DNA of 64,000 nt from CALCKU01 sp964571595 (GTDB taxonomy: Bacteria; Pseudomonadota; Alphaproteobacteria; Caulobacterales; Maricaulaceae). How positions within the stretch are numbered: position 1 is the first letter of the stretch; each line of letters begins with the position of its first letter. Below, one piece after another: positions 27,116 through 36,597 of the stretch. The notes under the pieces are model-generated. The model was given only the letters and a program-made list of their open reading frames with translations, had not been told where the DNA came from and made no database searches. The position numbers were made by a program, and so were the translations under genes. The stretch spans positions 13,477 to 77,476 of the forward strand of contig CAZNCJ010000003.1 in assembly GCA_964571595.1 (NCBI GenBank). Reading direction: 5' to 3'.

Positions 27116-29545
27116 ATGCAAACCCACGCAAAAGTCGTTGTCATTGGCGGAGGGATTATTGGCTGTTCGATATTATACCATTTGGCCAAGCTGGGTTGGA
27201 AAGACCTCTTACTGCTTGAGCGTGATGAGTTAACATCTGGCTCCACTTGGCACGCGGCGGCCAATATTCACGGCTTGCATGACAGTAATAATATTTCCAA
27301 ACTGCAATATTATACCATGCAGCTTTACAAAGACCTTGAAATTGAGACGGGGCAAAGCTGCGGGATATTTCAACCCGGCGCGCTATATCTCGCCCAGACA
27401 AAAGACCGAGAGCACCAATTACGCATACAAACCGCTAAAGCCAAATATTTCGGCGTTGAGTTTTATGAGCTAAGCCAGAAAGAGGCCTTAGAAAAAAATC
27501 CGCTGGTAAATTTTGACGGCATTCGCTGTGTTATGTTCGAGCCTGATAGCGGTAATGTAGACCCGTCAGGAGTTACCAATGCCTATGCTTTGGGGGCAAG
27601 GGCGCGCGGGGCCAAGATAGAGCGCTTTACCAGCGTGCTTGAAACCAATCCTCGCCCAGACGGGGGATGGGATGTGGTGACGCAAAAGGGTACTATCCAC
27701 GCCGAAATCCTTGTCAATGCTGCTGGATTATGGGGCCGCGAAGTCGCCAAGCTGGCAGGGTTTGAACTGCCTTTAATGACGATGGAACATCAATATCTGG
27801 TCACAGACTCTATTCCTGAAATCGCCGAAATTGGCAAACGTCTGCCCTCTGTCTCAGACCGCGACGGGGAATATTATATGCGCCAAGAGGGCCAAGGGCT
27901 GCTCGTCGGGGCTTATGAACGTGACGGCCGGTTTTGGGCCGAAGACGGCACGCCCCTTGATTTTGGCCGCGATCTTTTCCCGGATGATTTAGACCGCATA
28001 CAAGATAATATTTTACGGGCCTGTGAACGCGTACCCGTCATGGCTTCAGCCGGGATTAAACGGGTCATAAACGGGCCAATGATCTGGGCACCGGATGCCG
28101 CCGCGCTTTACGGCCCTGTCCCGGAGCTTAAAAATTATTATTGCTGTAACGGGATCATACCGGGCTTTAGTCAATCCGGCGGTCTTGGGGCCATGCTGGC
28201 ACAGTGGATTGTCGAGGGCGAACCGGAGCTGGATATGTTCCCATGGGACTTGGCGCGTTACGGGCTGGAGTGGACACCCAAAACATTTATCAAGGGACGC
28301 GCGCTGGACAGTTATGGCCACCGTTTTAAAATTCACTATCCCTATGAGGAGAGAGAGGCCGGACGGCCCGTGCGCACACGCCCCATATATGCCCACCAAA
28401 AGAAGATGGGCGCTGTGTTTGGGTTAAATTGTGCGTGGGAACACCCGCTCTGGTTTGCAGATAAAGACAAAGGCGAAAGTGCGCATGAGACATATGGATT
28501 TGAACGCCAGAACTGGTTTGAACCCGTTGGGCGCGAATGCAAAGCCTTGCGCGAAAAAGTCGGCATTATCGATATTTCCAACTTTGCTAAATATTCAATC
28601 AAAGGACCCGGGGCGCGGGACTGGCTTGATAAAGTCGTCGCCAATAAAGTGCCAAGCAAAACCGGTTTTTCCTGCCTTACGCCATTACTGGGCGTGCGAG
28701 GCGGTATTGCCGGTGATTTTACCATTACCATGCTGAGTGAAGATGATTATATGATGTTTGGCTCCGGCATGGCCGAGCGTTATCATCAGAGATATTTCAC
28801 TTCTGTACCCAAACCAGACAGTGTTCAATTTGTCTCAAAAACAAAGGACATGGTCGGCTTTAATATTGCAGGGCCAAAATCGCGTGCTTTGTTAGAGCGG
28901 CTGACAGATGCGGATTTATCCAATAAAAATTGGCGCTTTATGCGCTCCAAGCAAATCCGGATTGCGGGACTTTCAGTGCTGGCCTTACGTGTCTCCTTTA
29001 CCGGAGATCTTGGCTGGGAGCTTTACGCTGACCAATCAGATCAGCTCGCGCTCTATAAGGCTTTGCTTAAGGCCGGGAAAGATTTAGGCGTCACACCTAT
29101 TGGCTCGCGTTCGCTACTAAGCCTGCGAGTCGAAAAAGGCTATGGCAGTTGGGGGCGGGAATATTCGCCCGAGTTTTGGCCACATGAAACAGGTCTTGAG
29201 CGCCTCATCAAATTGGATAAGCCGGAATTTTTGGGCCGTGCGGCTTATTTAAAAATTAAAGACAAAACCCCGCGCTACCGCCTCGTCATGTTTGAGGTTG
29301 AGGCTGGTAAAGCTGACGCCTCAGGCGGCGAGCCCATCTTTTTACCAGACGGAACGCCCGTAGGATATGTCTCGACAGGCGCTTATGGCCACAGCGTGCA
29401 AAAATCATTAGCTATGGGTTTTATTAATCACAAAAGCTATAAAGCAAACGGCGAATATTCCATCGCCATTTTAGGCAGGCCGCATAAAGCCAGATTGCTG
29501 GACAGCCCGCCCTTTGATCCAGAAGGTCAAAGATTGCGCGCTTAA
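27116..29545 (+). CDS. Dimethylglycine/sarcosine dehydrogenase-like flavoprotein with folate (GcvT) domain
   Basis: The 809-residue protein has an N-terminal DAO oxidoreductase domain: VVVIGGGIIGCSILYHLAKLG for FAD binding, then SGSTWHAAAN, in which His46 matches the histidine that carries covalent FAD in dimethylglycine and sarcosine dehydrogenases. GVIDIS-like (VGIIDISNFAKYSIKGPGA) begins the aminomethyltransferase-like domain near residue 490, ending in GFINHKSYKANGEYSIAI. Enzymes of this build oxidise an N-methyl amine and pass the carbon to tetrahydrofolate as methylene-THF. The exact substrate cannot be set from sequence. The gene stands alone, downstream of trpA, and fits the window's methylated-amine theme. 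Confidence 0.88.
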   Translation: MQTHAKVVVIGGGIIGCSILYHLAKLGWKDLLLLERDELTSGSTWHAAANIHGLHDSNNISKLQYYTMQLYKDLEIETGQSCGIFQPGALYLAQTKDREHQLRIQTAKAKYFGVEFYELSQKEALEKNPLVNFDGIRCVMFEPDSGNVDPSGVTNAYALGARARGAKIERFTSVLETNPRPDGGWDVVTQKGTIHAEILVNAAGLWGREVAKLAGFELPLMTMEHQYLVTDSIPEIAEIGKRLPSVSDRDGEYYMRQEGQGLLVGAYERDGRFWAEDGTPLDFGRDLFPDDLDRIQDNILRACERVPVMASAGIKRVINGPMIWAPDAAALYGPVPELKNYYCCNGIIPGFSQSGGLGAMLAQWIVEGEPELDMFPWDLARYGLEWTPKTFIKGRALDSYGHRFKIHYPYEEREAGRPVRTRPIYAHQKKMGAVFGLNCAWEHPLWFADKDKGESAHETYGFERQNWFEPVGRECKALREKVGIIDISNFAKYSIKGPGARDWLDKVVANKVPSKTGFSCLTPLLGVRGGIAGDFTITMLSEDDYMMFGSGMAERYHQRYFTSVPKPDSVQFVSKTKDMVGFNIAGPKSRALLERLTDADLSNKNWRFMRSKQIRIAGLSVLALRVSFTGDLGWELYADQSDQLALYKALLKAGKDLGVTPIGSRSLLSLRVEKGYGSWGREYSPEFWPHETGLERLIKLDKPEFLGRAAYLKIKDKTPRYRLVMFEVEAGKADASGGEPIFLPDGTPVGYVSTGAYGHSVQKSLAMGFINHKSYKANGEYSIAILGRPHKARLLDSPPFDPEGQRLRA

Positions 29546-29565
29546 AACTGGAATGGCTCTACAGG

Positions 29566-31806
29566 CTAGACAAAATCCACAAATTTATCAAAAGGCATTT
29601 CGCGCAATCTTGTACCCGTTGCGTCAAAGATGGCATTGGCAAGAGCTGGCGGTGCGGGCGGCACGGGTGGCTCGCCAATACCGCGAATGCGGGGTGAATT
29701 CTCAAGACCCTTTACAATAATATCGGGACATTGATGCATGCGCATACCTGTATGTGTATCGAAATTGCTCTGTTCGGCCTGACCGTCAGAATAGGTGATC
29801 TCGCAATTCATCGCATGGCCCAAAGCCCAGACCACACCGCCTTTGACATTATTTTCAAAATTGACCGGATCAATGATTTTACCCACATCGGCGGCGACAT
29901 ACACCTTGTCTATCTTTATCCCGTCTGGTGTTTGGGTCACGTCGATGACTTCGGCCACAGGCACACTAAAGGAATTCACAAAGGCCAAGCCTCGCCCGCG
30001 ATTTGGCCCGAGCTTTTGACCCCAATTTGACATTTCGCCAATAGCTTCGAGCACTTTTCGCGCGACAGGATCCGTACAAAGACGCAAGCGTTCCGCCAGC
30101 GGGTCAATACCGGCCGAGCGGCACATCTCGTCAAAAAAGCTTTCGCTAAAAAACCCGGCACTGGACGCACCGACAGAGCGCCAAGAACTCACAGGAGCCA
30201 GATCAGGCGCGGCGAAAGCCGAGACACGGTAATTGGGAATATCATAAGGCATATTCCACGCCCCTGCCGCAATTTGCGAATCCGGGCCCGGGATAGACTG
30301 TTCCAGACGGGCGGCTTGTGAGCGCCCAACAGAAACGGATGAAATCGGCAGGTCATAAGCCTCTATGCGCCCGTCTTTAACCATACCGCGAGGGCGCGCC
30401 ATGGTAATCTGACGAGGATAATCATGGGCGAAATCTTCTTCGCGTGTATAAGTCAACTTCACGGGCGTCCCGCGTAATTGATTGGCGATTTCTACGGCCT
30501 GATCAATGAAATCAAATTCGAGGCGGTGGCCAAAACTGCCGCCCATATATTGATTATGTAAATGCACGCTCTCAACATTATGACCTGTGATCTTGGCGGC
30601 GCGTTGTTCAACAAATCCCGGAATTTGGTGCCCTGCCCAGATATCGACTTGTGCGTCGGTGACTTTAACGAGTGCATTTAACGGCTCTAGGGGTTGGTGG
30701 GCCACATAAGGGGCGCGGTATTCCACCTCTAATATGTCCCCGCCGTCCAGAGCGCTTACAACATCCCCGTCATCGCGCCAGACCTTATCAAGATGCTCAG
30801 CGCCAAAACCTTCTGCCACTTTTTGCCAATGGGCGTCCATTTCCGCCGGATAGCTTGCCGTCTCCCAATCACATTCAATCGCGTTTACGGCTTGGAAAGC
30901 CCGCCAGCTATTATCGGCAATGACGGCAATGCCGTTTTTAACCTTTAAGATTTTTTGAACCCCGCGCATGGATTTTGCCGCGCTATCATCAAAGGATTTC
31001 AACCCCGCGCCTTGTCTGGGGTTTGTCCTTATCGCCGCGTAAACCATGCCCGGCATTTCCAGATCAATACCGTAATTTTGCGTCCCTGTTGACTTGGCGA
31101 TTATGTCCATGCGCATCATGGGCTTACCAATAATTCGCCACTGGCTCGGATCACGCAAGGTGACGTCACTAACTGGCTCAACTTTGGAAGCCGCAGCTGC
31201 AAGCTCAGTGTAAGGGACTTTGCGACCATCTGGTAAAATGACCGCGCCAGAGCGCGTTTTAAGCTCAGAGACCTTAACATCAAATTCTTGGGCTGCGGCC
31301 AGTTTCAAAGTTTCGCGCGCCACAGCACCGGCCATGCGTAATTTCTCAAAACTATCGGGAATACTCGAGGAGCCGCCCGTAGCCTGCAAGCCCATGACTT
31401 TGACAATAGAGCGGTAAATAGCTCTCTTGCGGTCCGCGCTATTGCTCATATCGGTTGAGATAACATCAGCGAGTTCTGCGCCCAATGCCCCGTTATAATA
31501 AGCCGGACTTGCCGAGCCGGGGCTTGTCTCAAATTGCCCAAACTCAATATCGAGTTCTTCGGCGATCAAAGCGGCTTGAGCTGAGAATATCCCTTGTCCG
31601 CTATCGGCGTGCGGGGTGATTAATGTCACAGCTTGGTCCGAGATTTTCACCCAAGGATTAAAGCTGGCCTCGCCGTCTTCCAAATCCCCGAGTAAAGGAT
31701 TTTTATGTGGCTTTTTGACCGTATAAGTACCAAAGGCGACCCCGCCCACAATCGCGACTGATCCTACAAGAAAGCTGCGCCGTGCAATTGTCCGTAATTT
31801 TCCCAT
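29566..31806 (-). CDS. Molybdenum hydroxylase large subunit (IorB-like), Tat-exported
   Basis: The protein belongs to the xanthine-oxidase family, of the isoquinoline 1-oxidoreductase beta type. It starts with a twin-arginine signal IARRSFLVGSVAIVGG. It contains FNPWVKISDQAVTLITPHADSGQG, MGGSFGHRLEFDFIDQAV, YTREEDFAHDYPRQ and, near the C-terminus, IRGIGEPPVPPAPPALANA with the catalytic Glu. I start at the ATG at 31806, 8 bases after the stop of the iron-sulfur subunit gene; an open extension upstream would overlap that gene. It should hydroxylate a heteroaromatic or aldehyde substrate in the periplasm or at the membrane. The electron acceptor, usually a cytochrome c, is not in the window. Confidence 0.92.
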   Translation of the reverse strand: MGKLRTIARRSFLVGSVAIVGGVAFGTYTVKKPHKNPLLGDLEDGEASFNPWVKISDQAVTLITPHADSGQGIFSAQAALIAEELDIEFGQFETSPGSASPAYYNGALGAELADVISTDMSNSADRKRAIYRSIVKVMGLQATGGSSSIPDSFEKLRMAGAVARETLKLAAAQEFDVKVSELKTRSGAVILPDGRKVPYTELAAAASKVEPVSDVTLRDPSQWRIIGKPMMRMDIIAKSTGTQNYGIDLEMPGMVYAAIRTNPRQGAGLKSFDDSAAKSMRGVQKILKVKNGIAVIADNSWRAFQAVNAIECDWETASYPAEMDAHWQKVAEGFGAEHLDKVWRDDGDVVSALDGGDILEVEYRAPYVAHQPLEPLNALVKVTDAQVDIWAGHQIPGFVEQRAAKITGHNVESVHLHNQYMGGSFGHRLEFDFIDQAVEIANQLRGTPVKLTYTREEDFAHDYPRQITMARPRGMVKDGRIEAYDLPISSVSVGRSQAARLEQSIPGPDSQIAAGAWNMPYDIPNYRVSAFAAPDLAPVSSWRSVGASSAGFFSESFFDEMCRSAGIDPLAERLRLCTDPVARKVLEAIGEMSNWGQKLGPNRGRGLAFVNSFSVPVAEVIDVTQTPDGIKIDKVYVAADVGKIIDPVNFENNVKGGVVWALGHAMNCEITYSDGQAEQSNFDTHTGMRMHQCPDIIVKGLENSPRIRGIGEPPVPPAPPALANAIFDATGTRLREMPFDKFVDFV

Positions 31807-31814
31807 AGCCCTGA

Positions 31815-32285
31815 TTACCCTTTTTTCTGGCTCTGTAATGTTTTGGCCGCCATTTGCACAGCCGCGCGAATACGCGGATAAGTGCCGCAACGACACAAAT
31901 TACCAGACATGGCCGTATCAATCTCTTCATCACTTGGAGAGGTGTTCTCTGCCAAAAGAGCTGCCGCACTCATCATCTGGCCGGATTGGCAATAGCCGCA
32001 TTGCGCGACCTGATGCTCCGCCCAAGCCGCTTGAACTGCGTGCATGTTTTGGGGTGTACCAAGGCCTTCTATCGTGACAATTTCGGAACCCGTAGCGCTC
32101 TCGGCCGGAACTTGACAAGAGCGAACCGGCTCTCCGTCCATATGCACTGTGCACGCACCGCATTGCGCAATACCGCAGCCATATTTCGGGCCTTTAATGC
32201 CCAACTCGTCGCGCAAAACCCATAAGAGCGGCATGTCTGTTTCGACATCCGCTTCCATAATCGTCCCATTAACATTAAATTTCAT
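31815..32285 (-). CDS. Molybdenum hydroxylase 2Fe-2S subunit (IorA-like)
   Basis: The 156-residue protein has the plant-type 2Fe-2S cluster motif GCGIAQCGACTVHMDGEPVRSC and the second, helical cluster motif AQCGYCQSGQMM with GNLCRCGTYPRIRAA. That is eight cysteines in the expected order. It passes electrons from the molybdenum subunit encoded 8 bases downstream. No FAD subunit gene is present, as is normal for the two-subunit IorAB type. Confidence 0.95.
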   Translation of the reverse strand: MKFNVNGTIMEADVETDMPLLWVLRDELGIKGPKYGCGIAQCGACTVHMDGEPVRSCQVPAESATGSEIVTIEGLGTPQNMHAVQAAWAEHQVAQCGYCQSGQMMSAAALLAENTSPSDEEIDTAMSGNLCRCGTYPRIRAAVQMAAKTLQSQKKG

Positions 32286-32420
32286 AAGTCTGACCCGAAT
32301 TATTTTTATGTGACATTACTTTGTGATGCGGACCTTGAAAGCGTCAAGAAAATATCTGATTTATTTCTGTATAAGGCCTATGCAGAACCTTATCACTGCC
32401 GCTCAAACAGCCAGGTCAAT

Positions 32421-32445
32421 AAAAAAGCGGCCCTTTTGGCCGCTT
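32421..32445 (-). terminator. Rho-independent terminator after the mscS pair
   Basis: Read on the minus strand, AAGCGGCC-AAAAG-GGCCGCTT forms a perfect 8-bp GC-rich stem and runs into TTTTTT. It lies about 40 bases after the stop of the second mscS gene, exactly where termination is expected. Confidence 0.9.
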
Positions 32446-32484
32446 ATTGTTTAAATTTAAATTCCGCCTGAAACGCAATTAGTC

Positions 32485-33339
32485 TTATTTTTCGATCTCG
32501 ACACAATGCGGATATGGAATTGTAATGCCGCCTTTATCAAAGGCTTCTTTGACGTTTTTCATCAAATCAAACATCACATCCCAATAATCTTCGGGCTTAC
32601 ACCAGACACGCATTTGAATATCGACAGAACTATCATTGAGATTGGTAACTTTGGCCCAAGGCTCTTCGAGTAGGCGGTCATCCTTGGCCGCTGTCTTAGT
32701 GATGATACCAATGGCCTTATCTATATCGTCATTATAATCAATGCCGAAATCGACATCCACGCGACGCTTGCCAAGCGATGTCAGGTTCTTAATCGTTGAG
32801 CCTCTGACCTCCCCATTGGAAAGAATGATTTTCACATTATCAACTGTGCGCAATGTGGTGGTGAAAAGATTAAGGTCTTCAACGGTTCCTTCCTGTCCGG
32901 CAAGCTCGACATAATCACCCACATCATATGGTCGTAAAATCAGGAGTAATAATCCGGCGGCGACATTCGCCATAGAACCTTCTAGAGCCAAGCCGATCGC
33001 CAATGTAGCGGCGGCGAAAATACTCATAATGGCGGCGACTTTGACACCGAGGAAACCGATAGCAGCCAGTATAGTGGCCAGCATGATAACGGTCTTAGCC
33101 GTGCTCGCGCCAAGCTTGCCCAAAGTGGTATCAATCCGCGGATTGTCTTCGGCCTGTTTGGATATAAATTTATGAACGCGCTTGGCGATATAAGACCCAA
33201 TAATAAAAATGACCAAGGCAATCAGGACTTTAACAAGCAAGCCCGGCCCTTTATCCAGAATTAAGCTCTGAAGACCCGCCAAAGAAAAATCAATATTACT
33301 TAAGGCGCTCTCAGCTGCCACTTGTGTCTCTTCAGCCAT
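32485..33339 (-). CDS. MscS-family mechanosensitive channel (second of tandem pair)
   Basis: The 284-residue protein has three N-terminal membrane helices and the MscS pore and beta domain: IGLALEGSMANVAAGLLLLILRPYDVGDYVELAGQEGTVEDLNLFTTTLRTVDNVKIILSNGEV, then VDVDFGIDYNDDIDKAIGII. It should open under membrane tension and release solutes during hypo-osmotic shock. It starts two bases after the stop of a paralogue, and the pair ends at a strong terminator. Confidence 0.94.
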   Translation of the reverse strand: MAEETQVAAESALSNIDFSLAGLQSLILDKGPGLLVKVLIALVIFIIGSYIAKRVHKFISKQAEDNPRIDTTLGKLGASTAKTVIMLATILAAIGFLGVKVAAIMSIFAAATLAIGLALEGSMANVAAGLLLLILRPYDVGDYVELAGQEGTVEDLNLFTTTLRTVDNVKIILSNGEVRGSTIKNLTSLGKRRVDVDFGIDYNDDIDKAIGIITKTAAKDDRLLEEPWAKVTNLNDSSVDIQMRVWCKPEDYWDVMFDLMKNVKEAFDKGGITIPYPHCVEIEK

Positions 33340-33340
33340 C

Positions 33341-34174
33341 TTATTTCACCTTCATTGGAATAATCATGCAATGCTCATACGGAATTTCGATACCCGCCTT
33401 ATCAAGGGCTTTCTTCACCCGGTAAGTCATATCCGCCTTTAACGCCCGGTAATCTTCAGATTTGCACCAAGCCCGTAATTGAATATTGACCGCACTATCG
33501 CCAAGGCCCGTTACTTTTGCCCATGGGCCATGGGGGGTATTTATAACCCGCTCATCCCCTGCGGCGGCGTCTTTAATAGCCTTTATAGCTTTGTCGAGAT
33601 TAGCATCGTAACTCACACCGAAATCCATATCGAGGCGCAAATCGCCAAAGTCGCTATAGTTTTTAATCTTATTCCCAAAGGCAGCCCCGTTACCGACCAT
33701 GACTTCAATATTGTCGACCGTGGTCAGGGTTGTTGAAAACACGTCAAGGCTTTTAACCTTACCGCGCTCGCCATTAATTTCGACCTCATCACCAATCGCG
33801 TATGGTCTAAAGAAGGCCAACATCACGCCAGAAGCCAGATCCCCAAGACTGCCTTTTAAGGCAAAACCAAGCGCGACAACCATTGCCCCGACAATAGTGG
33901 CGATAAAGCCAAGTGGCACACCCAAGGCCGACAGAGAGGCGATCATGACGCCAAACATACCGAAGATCAGAACGACAGAGCCTAAAAACTTGGCAATTGT
34001 CAGATCAAGATTTGGCACTTTCTGGGAGACTTTAACCGTCGCACCCGAGAGTTTGCGTACAATCATGCGCCCGATGATAAAGATCAATAGCGCGATTAAG
34101 AGCTTAGGCCCAAAATCTATCGCCCATGCGATTAATTTCGGAGTTTGTTCCGCAATAAAGGTGTTAATATCCAC
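33341..34174 (-). CDS. MscS-family mechanosensitive channel (first of tandem pair)
   Basis: The 277-residue protein is a paralogue of its neighbour. It shows VALGFALKGSLGDLASGVMLAFFRPYAIGDEVEINGERGKVKSLDVFSTTLTTVDNIEVMVGNG, then MDFGVSYDANLDKAIKAIKDAA, and ends in GIEIPYEHC, the same ending motif as the second copy (GITIPYPHC). The two are similar along their length but clearly diverged, so the duplication is not recent. Both are probably osmotic release valves, which suits a cell that gathers osmolytes. Confidence 0.94.
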   Translation of the reverse strand: MDINTFIAEQTPKLIAWAIDFGPKLLIALLIFIIGRMIVRKLSGATVKVSQKVPNLDLTIAKFLGSVVLIFGMFGVMIASLSALGVPLGFIATIVGAMVVALGFALKGSLGDLASGVMLAFFRPYAIGDEVEINGERGKVKSLDVFSTTLTTVDNIEVMVGNGAAFGNKIKNYSDFGDLRLDMDFGVSYDANLDKAIKAIKDAAAGDERVINTPHGPWAKVTGLGDSAVNIQLRAWCKSEDYRALKADMTYRVKKALDKAGIEIPYEHCMIIPMKVK

Positions 34175-34382
34175 AAATACCCCCAGAGATAGTCTTATTT
34201 TTTTTATGCATTTAAAATCCGTTTTGCAAGTCGCTGCATGATATTTTTGCAGTAGAATTTATGATGAATATGTAAAGTCTGTGTGATGATTACGCCCGCC
34301 TCTTTATTTCACCCTGAAATTCGGTCATAAAAGAACCAGAATATAGCCCGCTGAAATATTCGCCTTATATGTGGATAGTGCC

Positions 34383-34952
34383 ATGAATAACACACAAGAA
34401 ACTGTTACATTTACGCGTATGGAAGATGGCACAGAAGCTGACTATGCTTTTCTGGCCAAGCATGAAGCCCAGTTTTGCGCCGAGCTGCCTACCCGTATCC
34501 TCACCGCGCTTGAGAAATTGCGCGACAGTTTTTCGGGCTATAAAATAGACCGTCTTGAACACAGCTTACAAAGCGCGACACGGGCCGAACGCGACGGGGC
34601 GGATATTGACTGGATCGTCAGTGCCCTTATTCACGACCTCGGGGATGATCTGGCCCCGCTTAATCACGACAGTCTGGCCGCAGCGATCATTAAACCCTAT
34701 GTGCGCGAAGAGTGTTCATGGGTCGTGCAACATCACGGTATTTTCCAATATAAATATTACGCCGATAAAATCGGGCTTAATCCAGAAGAGCGACTAAAAT
34801 ATAAAGACAGTCCGCATTACGCAGCTGCGGTTCGGTTTTGTGAGTTGTGGGATCAAACCTCATTTGATCCGGATTACGACACACTCCCGCTCTCGCATTT
34901 CAAACCCATGGTCGAAGAAGTGTTCTCGCGTGAGGCGTGGACACAAAGCTAA
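34383..34952 (+). CDS. HD-domain protein, PhnZ/MIOX-like candidate di-iron oxygenase
   Basis: The 189-residue protein has an HD pattern with His60 (RLEHSLQSATRA), His84-Asp85 (ALIHDLGDD), His95 (LNHDSLAA) and His117/118 (VVQHHGIFQ). A later acidic region FCELWDQTSFDPDYD follows. Four His plus Asp ligands with a Tyr-rich lead-in (GYKIDRLEH) match the HD oxygenases related to PhnZ, TmpB and inositol oxygenase, which cleave C-P or C-C bonds with a di-iron centre. Plain HD phosphohydrolase activity cannot be excluded. The ATG at 34383 is chosen; a GTG at 34371 is also open. It stands alone and converges on the acyl-CoA synthetase gene. Confidence 0.7.
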   Translation: MNNTQETVTFTRMEDGTEADYAFLAKHEAQFCAELPTRILTALEKLRDSFSGYKIDRLEHSLQSATRAERDGADIDWIVSALIHDLGDDLAPLNHDSLAAAIIKPYVREECSWVVQHHGIFQYKYYADKIGLNPEERLKYKDSPHYAAAVRFCELWDQTSFDPDYDTLPLSHFKPMVEEVFSREAWTQS

Positions 34953-34966
34953 ACCCTTATGAGAGT

Positions 34967-36595
34967 TTAGGCAGAGAGGTCTGCAACACGCTCGCGCAAG
35001 ACTTTTTTCTGGATTTTACCTGTCGCCGTTTTTGGCAAAGGCCCGAAAACAATCTTTTTAGGCCGTTTAAAACGCGCCATATTATCCGCGCAAAACTCTA
35101 TCAAATCCGCCTCGCTTATATCTTGGCCCGGCTTAAGCTCGACAAAAGCACAAGGCACTTCGCCCCATTTTTCGTCAGCCATAGCCACAACAGCCGCCTC
35201 GCCGACCGCCGCGTTTTTATATAAGACATTTTCAACCTCAACCGAGGAAATGTTCTCCCCGCCCGAAATAATAATATCCTTGGCCCTGTCTTTGAGTTGA
35301 ATATAGCCGTCCGGATAAACCACACCCAGATCACCAGAGACGAACCAGCCTGACCCCAGAGCCTCATCTGTCGCTTTAGCGTCCTTAAGATAGCCCTTCA
35401 TCACGGCATTGCCGCGAATGACAATCTCCCCCATCGCTTCGCCATTATGGGGCACTGAGGCGCCGGTCTCATCAATCACGTCAACGTCTTCCATCATGGT
35501 AAATCTAACCCCTTGGCGGGCCTTAATTTCGGCTTGCTCGGGAATGCTCATCTCCGCCCAGTTATCTTGGGGCGAGGCCTGTAAGATATGGCCATAAGTT
35601 TCCGTTAGGCCGTAGACATGTAAAACATCAAAATTAAATTGCACCATGGCTTCTAGCACTTTAGCGGGCGGCGGGGCACCTGCTGTCATCACATTGATTT
35701 TACGCTCAAAGATTTTTTGATCGGCTTTTGGGGCATTTGCCAACATGTTGAGCATAATCGGCGCGCCGCCAAAATGTGTGATCTTTTCTCGCTCCAAAAG
35801 CTCAAACACCACTTTAGGGTCAAAGGCGCGCAAGCACATAATTGTACCCGCCATCAAGGTCATACACCAGACATGGCACCAGCCATTACAATGAAACATT
35901 GGCACGGAATACATATAGCGCGGATGGGGCGTGACTCCCCAAGACGGCGCCGTTCCCATGGCCATGAGATAAGCCCCCCTATGGTGATAGACCACGCCTT
36001 TAGGTCGTCCCGTTGTCCCGGACGTATAATTCAGCGTGATGGCCTGCCACTCATCTTGAACCGTCTCGCCCTTATAAGAAACATCACCTGATTTAAGCAT
36101 GTCTTCGTAATGCATGATATTTTCCGGCAATGCGGGCTGTGTTGCGGCCTTTGGGTCATCCACAATAATGATCTCGGGCTGGGTTTTACTGATTTTTAGG
36201 GCCTCCGATAAAACGGGCCAAAGCTCGCGGTCAGCTATGAATAATCGGCTCTCGGCGTGATCGATAATATAAGCGACCGTATCAGCGTCCAATCGCGTGT
36301 TTATGGCATTAAGCACAGCCCCCGCCAGCGGTACGCCGAAATGGACTTCAAACATTTCCGGCGTATTATAAAGCAGGACAGACACAGTATCATTTTTACC
36401 AATACCGCGTTGATGAAGGGCTGAGGCGAGCCTGCGACATCTACCGCGGACCTCTTCCCAGCTATAGCGCCGCTCATGATAAACCAAGGCCTCTCTCTGC
36501 GGATAAATATCTGCTGTGCGGTCTAAAAAAGACAGAGGCGTGAGCGGCACATAATTGGCCGGATTTTTATCGAGTTTATCATAATCTATGGGCAT
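34967..36595 (-). CDS. Acyl-CoA synthetase (AMP-forming)
   Basis: The 542-residue protein begins NPANYVPLTPLSFLDRTADIYPQREALVYHERRYSWEE. It has the P-loop LNYTSGTTGRPKGVVYHHRGAYL, then GWFVSGDLGVVYPDGYIQLKDRAKDIIISGGENISSVEVE, and the catalytic lysine in PKTATGKIQKKVLRE. This is the PRK08162-like group of medium-chain acyl-CoA synthetases. It lies two bases after the stop of a bifunctional beta-oxidation gene, so a fatty-acid or acyl side-chain pathway is likely. A role as methylmercaptopropionate-CoA ligase (DmdB) is possible in principle, but the sequence does not look like the DmdB group I know. Confidence 0.92.
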   Translation of the reverse strand: MPIDYDKLDKNPANYVPLTPLSFLDRTADIYPQREALVYHERRYSWEEVRGRCRRLASALHQRGIGKNDTVSVLLYNTPEMFEVHFGVPLAGAVLNAINTRLDADTVAYIIDHAESRLFIADRELWPVLSEALKISKTQPEIIIVDDPKAATQPALPENIMHYEDMLKSGDVSYKGETVQDEWQAITLNYTSGTTGRPKGVVYHHRGAYLMAMGTAPSWGVTPHPRYMYSVPMFHCNGWCHVWCMTLMAGTIMCLRAFDPKVVFELLEREKITHFGGAPIMLNMLANAPKADQKIFERKINVMTAGAPPPAKVLEAMVQFNFDVLHVYGLTETYGHILQASPQDNWAEMSIPEQAEIKARQGVRFTMMEDVDVIDETGASVPHNGEAMGEIVIRGNAVMKGYLKDAKATDEALGSGWFVSGDLGVVYPDGYIQLKDRAKDIIISGGENISSVEVENVLYKNAAVGEAAVVAMADEKWGEVPCAFVELKPGQDISEADLIEFCADNMARFKRPKKIVFGPLPKTATGKIQKKVLRERVADLSA

Positions 36596-36597
36596 GA

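Noticed and set aside
34967..36595. Call as dmdB (methylmercaptopropionate-CoA ligase)
   Set aside because: The sequence follows the PRK08162-type medium-chain synthetases and sits with a beta-oxidation gene; nothing in it points to DmdB.
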